A DNA stretch of 64,000 nucleotides from DASYPQ01 sp041488095 (GTDB lineage: Bacteria > Planctomycetota > UBA1135 > GCA-002686595). This document shows positions 61,901 to 64,000 of this stretch, piece by piece (the first letter of the stretch is position 1; each line of letters opens with the position of its first letter). Below the pieces are notes generated by a model. That model was given only the letters and a program-made list of their open reading frames with translations. It searched no databases and was not told the DNA's origin. The DNA lies in NCBI GenBank assembly GCA_041488095.1, contig JBGPOP010000013.1, forward strand, positions 47,835 through 111,834, given 5' to 3'. The translations under genes were made by a program, and so were the position numbers.

Positions 61901-62641
61901 GAGGAGCTTGTCGGCCCAGCGATCCCAGGAGTCGGGGCGCGCGTCGGCGAGGAAGGCGTCGGTCTCCTCGGGAGTGGGCGGGAGACCGGTGAGGTCGAGG
62001 AACAGGCGGCGGATGAGGGTCTGCGGGTCGGCGTCGGGGCTGGGCGCGACGCCCTCGCGCTCGAGCTTCTCGAGCACGAAACAGTCGACGGGATTGCGCG
62101 GCCAGGATGCGTCTTTGACGTCGGGGAGCGGCGGGCGCGCGGGCGGGACGAAGGACCAGTGCGGCTCGTACTTGGCGCCTTCGGAGATCCAGCGGCGGAC
62201 GATGTCGCGCTCGTCGGCCGAGAGCGGGCGGCGGCCGCTCGTGGGCGGCGGCATGCGCACCTCGTCGTCGGTGCTCGAGACGCGGCGGATCATCTCGCTC
62301 TTCTCGGGGCTGCCGGGAGCGATCGCGGCGTAGCCTCCGCGGTCGGCGGTCGCGACCTCGGCGACGTCGAGGCGCAGCTCGACCTTGCGCTTGTTCGAGT
62401 CCGGACCGTGGCAGCGGAAGCAGCGGTCGGAGAGGATCGGGCGGACGTCGCGGTCGTAGTGCAGCGGCTCGCGCGGAGCGGGCGCGGGCTGCGCAGCCGA
62501 CGTGACAGCGGGAGGTGCGGGCGCGGGGGCGCTCGCGGAGACGCGTTCGGGCGCGCCTTGCGAGCACGACGCGGCGAGCAGGGCGGCTCCGGAAAGGGCG
62601 GTGCGGAGGACGGGCCCCGAGAGGGATGCGGGCGGTCTCAC
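58967..62641 (-). CDS. PSD1 cytochrome lipoprotein with DUF1549 and DUF1553 domains
   Basis: A 1224-residue lipoprotein (SGAALLAASC, Cys26). The planctomycete cytochrome c domain carries ILSDRCFRCHGPDSNKRKVE (about residues 75-95). DUF1549 begins near VDCFVLEKLEREGVAPSPDA and includes PTPEETDAFLADARPDSWDR. A central beta-sandwich region (GLAGFYWRSKDREGELAGDL) of PA14-like appearance separates it from C-terminal DUF1553 (NPLVARVAANRLWEQVFATG, DWLAVELRESGWDVKRMVRL). It is the first gene of the operon and, with DUF1501, probably forms a surface system for polymer use. Confidence 0.9.
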   Translation of the reverse strand: MRPPASLSGPVLRTALSGAALLAASCSQGAPERVSASAPAPAPPAVTSAAQPAPAPREPLHYDRDVRPILSDRCFRCHGPDSNKRKVELRLDVAEVATADRGGYAAIAPGSPEKSEMIRRVSSTDDEVRMPPPTSGRRPLSADERDIVRRWISEGAKYEPHWSFVPPARPPLPDVKDASWPRNPVDCFVLEKLEREGVAPSPDADPQTLIRRLFLDLTGLPPTPEETDAFLADARPDSWDRWADKLLSEEPYQTRYAERMATPWLDAARYADTCGIHMDAGRQIWPWRDWVLAAYRDGMPFDRFLTEQLAGDLLPDATEQQKVASGFNRNHVTTDEGGAIAEEYLVEYAVDRAATTSSVFLGLTMGCARCHEHKFDPISQEEFYRFYSLFDSIEEPGLYSQLPDPNRAFEPFMEVPRPEQKTELAELRSRIEEEKQALDAPAPEEDEQREAFFADLVQRGGLSWEPAKLVAATSSGGATFALQEDGSALASGLNPDKDDHTLVLRTQATGLRLVLLEALADPSFVEGRVGRANNGNAVLSGVTAEAVSLADPSRREPVKFMWAWADREQKDGDYGVANLLDARAGGEHGWAVDAHRSAGGREALLLADAPFGFEGGTELSVVLEYRSMYAKHVFGRVRLSLGRIGDEGLAMLPAAASAWYLVGPFPADSGKAAYETAFGPEEGAVLDFARNFGVGNQYWRFDGSLEDGKLNNGLPQGLVAAYVGRRIFAPTARKVEASLGSDDGFRLFLDGVEIAGKEIDRSLAADQDQVALDLHAGASTLVLKVVNTGGLAGFYWRSKDREGELAGDLVAALLPEAARSADLSGRIRGAWRTKFSPAYRERAEKVASLGLRIAEVEAAVPRTMVMQELPTPRETFVLVRGRYDHPDKSRPVTRGVPAALGKLPEGAPADRRGLAQWMTAAENPLVARVAANRLWEQVFATGLVRTSEDFGMQGEWPSHPALLDWLAVELRESGWDVKRMVRLLVTSRTYRQSSRTRPELAERDPEDRWLAWFPRKRLPAEQIRDQALYVSGLLVEHLGGPSVKPYQPEGLWQEVAMIQSNTRDFVRGQGSDLWRRSLYTYWKRACPPPALQTLDAPTREFCTIRRATTNTPLQALALWNDVQFVEAARALAERALSEPGGEPDRLARMFRRCTGRAPYPREVERLTAALEHFRKRYVDTPDEAAKLATVGEAPLAEGLDAAEVAAWTLVASALLNLDATISRT

Positions 62642-62726
62642 GAGGGGCTCATTCTATACCTGCCGACCCGGTGTCGACCTTGCGCGTGAGGAGATGTCGG
62701 GATCTCGGCGCCAGCACGGTTTCCGG

Positions 62727-62789
62727 CTGGGCTTCCACCCTTCGCCAGCCCGGTTCGAATCCACGCCCGGGTGTAGGATGGAAGCCCAG
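62727..62789. repeat. 15-bp inverted repeat upstream of the PD40 gene
   Basis: CTGGGCTTCCACCCT (62727-62741) mirrors AGGATGGAAGCCCAG (62775-62789) with one mismatch. Inside the loop a second stem CCCGG/CCGGG (62749-62753, 62767-62771) surrounds GGTTCGAATCC. This could be a REP-like element or a regulatory hairpin in the 164-nt gap between the divergent PSD1 and PD40 genes. Confidence 0.45.
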
Positions 62790-62805
62790 ATCCCTGGACC
62801 GCGCG

Positions 62806-63906
62806 ATGAGGATCTCAATGGCCAGCTTGAAGCCTTGCATCGCATCAGCGCTCGTCGGGATCTTCCAGTGCGCGCCCGTCTCCGCGCAGGTGACGCAGAG
62901 GGTGAGTCTCAGCTCGGTCGGTGCGCAGGCCCACGCCGCGAGCTTTCTCCCGTCAATCTCCTCGGACGGCCGCTACGTGGCGTTCGTCTCCTTCGCGAGT
63001 AGCCTTGTTCCGGGTGACACGAACGGAACCTACGACGTGTTTGTCCGCGACCGGCGGACCGGTACGACCGAGCGAGTGAGCGTCAGCTCGAATGGAGATC
63101 AAGCGTATGACCACAGCGATGATCCTGCAATGTCCGCCGACGGGCGCTACGTTGCGTTCTGGAGTCCTGCAAGCAACCTCGTTCCTGCGGATACGAACGG
63201 AGACGCGGACGTGTTCGTCCACGACCTGCAGACCGACACTACAGAACGCGTGAGCGTCAGCACCAACGGGACGCAGGGCAATCAGCATAGCTTGTACCCA
63301 TCGATCTCGGCGGATGGCCGGTTTGTGATGTTCGTGAGCTGGGCGACGAATCTTGTCCCCGGCGACACGAACGGCATCGAGGACGTGTTCGTCCGCGACC
63401 GCCAGAATCAGACGACCGAGTGCGTGAGCGTTGCTTCCGGTCCGTTGCAATGGGACACCTTTTGGAATGCCTACGGCACGATCTCTGCCGACGGCCGCTA
63501 TGTTGCATTTCAGACCTTCGCAGACAACATCGTCCCGGGACTTCAGGATCAGCGAATGAACGTGTTCGTTCGCGACCGTCAGACCGGCATCGTCGAGCTG
63601 GTCAACGTCGATTCGGCTGGCGTCCACGGAATGGGCGGCAGCTACGACCCCTCCATCTCCGCCGATGGTCGATTCGTGGCATTCGCGAGCTACGCCACGA
63701 GCCTCGTCCCAGGGGACACGAATGGGGCCGTTGATGTCTTCCTCCGAGACCGGATCAACGGGACGACCGAGCGCGTCAGCATCGATTCGAATGCCGTGCA
63801 GGCAAACGGGGATAGCCTTGTGGCCTCGATCTCTGCGGATGGTCGCTACGTAGGGTTCGTAACTGGCCTTTCGCGGGTTTTCATCCCGTCGCGGTTGCGG
63901 ACGTGA
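62806..63906 (+). CDS. exported PD40/TolB-like beta-propeller repeat protein
   Basis: From ATG 62806 the protein has 366 residues with a signal peptide ending APVSAQ. At least five ~62-residue repeats alternate SADGRYVAF-type strands with LVPGDTNG and DVFVRDRxTGTTERVSVSS, a TolB/WD40-like pattern. The last repeat stops abruptly after DGRYVGFVTGL and turns into SRVFIPSRLRT, so the gene may be truncated or frameshifted near 63880. G+C is lower than average. Likely an exported structural or binding protein. Confidence 0.82.
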   Translation: MRISMASLKPCIASALVGIFQCAPVSAQVTQRVSLSSVGAQAHAASFLPSISSDGRYVAFVSFASSLVPGDTNGTYDVFVRDRRTGTTERVSVSSNGDQAYDHSDDPAMSADGRYVAFWSPASNLVPADTNGDADVFVHDLQTDTTERVSVSTNGTQGNQHSLYPSISADGRFVMFVSWATNLVPGDTNGIEDVFVRDRQNQTTECVSVASGPLQWDTFWNAYGTISADGRYVAFQTFADNIVPGLQDQRMNVFVRDRQTGIVELVNVDSAGVHGMGGSYDPSISADGRFVAFASYATSLVPGDTNGAVDVFLRDRINGTTERVSIDSNAVQANGDSLVASISADGRYVGFVTGLSRVFIPSRLRT

Positions 63907-64000
63907 AGAGGGATGCGATGCCCTGCGCAATTCGGCGTGAGCCCCTGTCGCGAGGGCCTGATGTGAAAATGGTTTCGGTGATGGTTTCTGCACGCAGGGC

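Noticed and set aside
58773..62567. 1264-codon minus-strand open frame in the PSD1 region
   Set aside because: Arg/Ala/Pro-only composition; the PSD1 protein in the other frame carries the domains.
62740..62790. tRNA-like GGTTCGAATCC sequence
   Set aside because: The flanking bases do not form a T-arm or acceptor stem, and no anticodon arm is present; treated as part of an inverted repeat.

Overview
The window is very GC-rich and densely coded. It looks like chromosome from a Gram-negative member of the Planctomycetota or a close relative. The lineage-typical content is the PSD1 (DUF1549/DUF1553) plus DUF1501 pair with planctomycete-type haem motifs near 55.9-62.6 kb, several secreted proteins built from carboxypeptidase-regulatory-like (CarboxypepD_reg) domains, an ECF sigma factor fused to a secreted domain, and many lipoproteins. 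Lptf/g-type permeases, a Kdo/LPS-kinase-like protein, an LpxL-type acyltransferase and a GT9 glycosyltransferase imply a lipid A-bearing outer membrane. No rRNA, tRNA or CRISPR array was found.

Layout. 0-8 kb: a six-EF-hand secreted protein, then a minus-strand chain (hpt, RluA-family synthase, truD, mtnP, an M28 peptidase lipoprotein and an asparaginase-family Ntn hydrolase), most genes overlapping by 4 nt. 8-10 kb: a small coiled-coil gene behind a leader with three consecutive hairpins, a membrane-anchored repeat protein, and ogt. 10-19 kb: a complete aa3/caa3-type cytochrome oxidase operon (dihaem cytochrome c, coxB, coxA, ctaA, ctaB, coxC, subunit IV, SCO, DUF420) ending in two very small membrane ORFs, one of only 27 codons. 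19-31 kb: ygfZ, secreted and HEAT proteins, a Trp-rich TPR protein, a galactokinase-family kinase, GT2, and a 1223-residue CarboxypepD_reg protein. 31-36 kb: SDR epimerase, Cache/HAMP histidine kinase, GT9, membrane protein. 36-44.7 kb: divergent envelope operons (two LptF/G-type permeases plus a TPR lipoprotein; LPS kinase, LpxL-like, CarboxypepD_reg protein and a small membrane protein).

44.7-55.8 kb is an accessory stretch with gene remnants, direct and inverted repeats, a transposase tail and a duplicated gene end. Its most striking content is recoding. A gene at 46353-47405 reads through an in-frame TGA at 46599 and encodes a bacterial iodothyronine-deiodinase-like selenoprotein; a hairpin with a GGTC loop begins 11 nt after the TGA. 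Immediately upstream, 45296-46216 also carries an in-frame TGA (46079), preceded by a Cys codon and followed by a 6-bp hairpin, making it a candidate second selenoprotein with a vicinal Cys-Sec pair. Ordinary gene calling would cut both genes at the TGA. 55.9-64 kb: the planctomycete cytochrome/DUF1501/PSD1 operon and a PD40-repeat secreted protein.

Numbers are coordinates read from the sequence; functions come from motif recognition without database searches. Start codons were often fixed by ATGA, GTGA or TTGA overlaps with the preceding stop codon.
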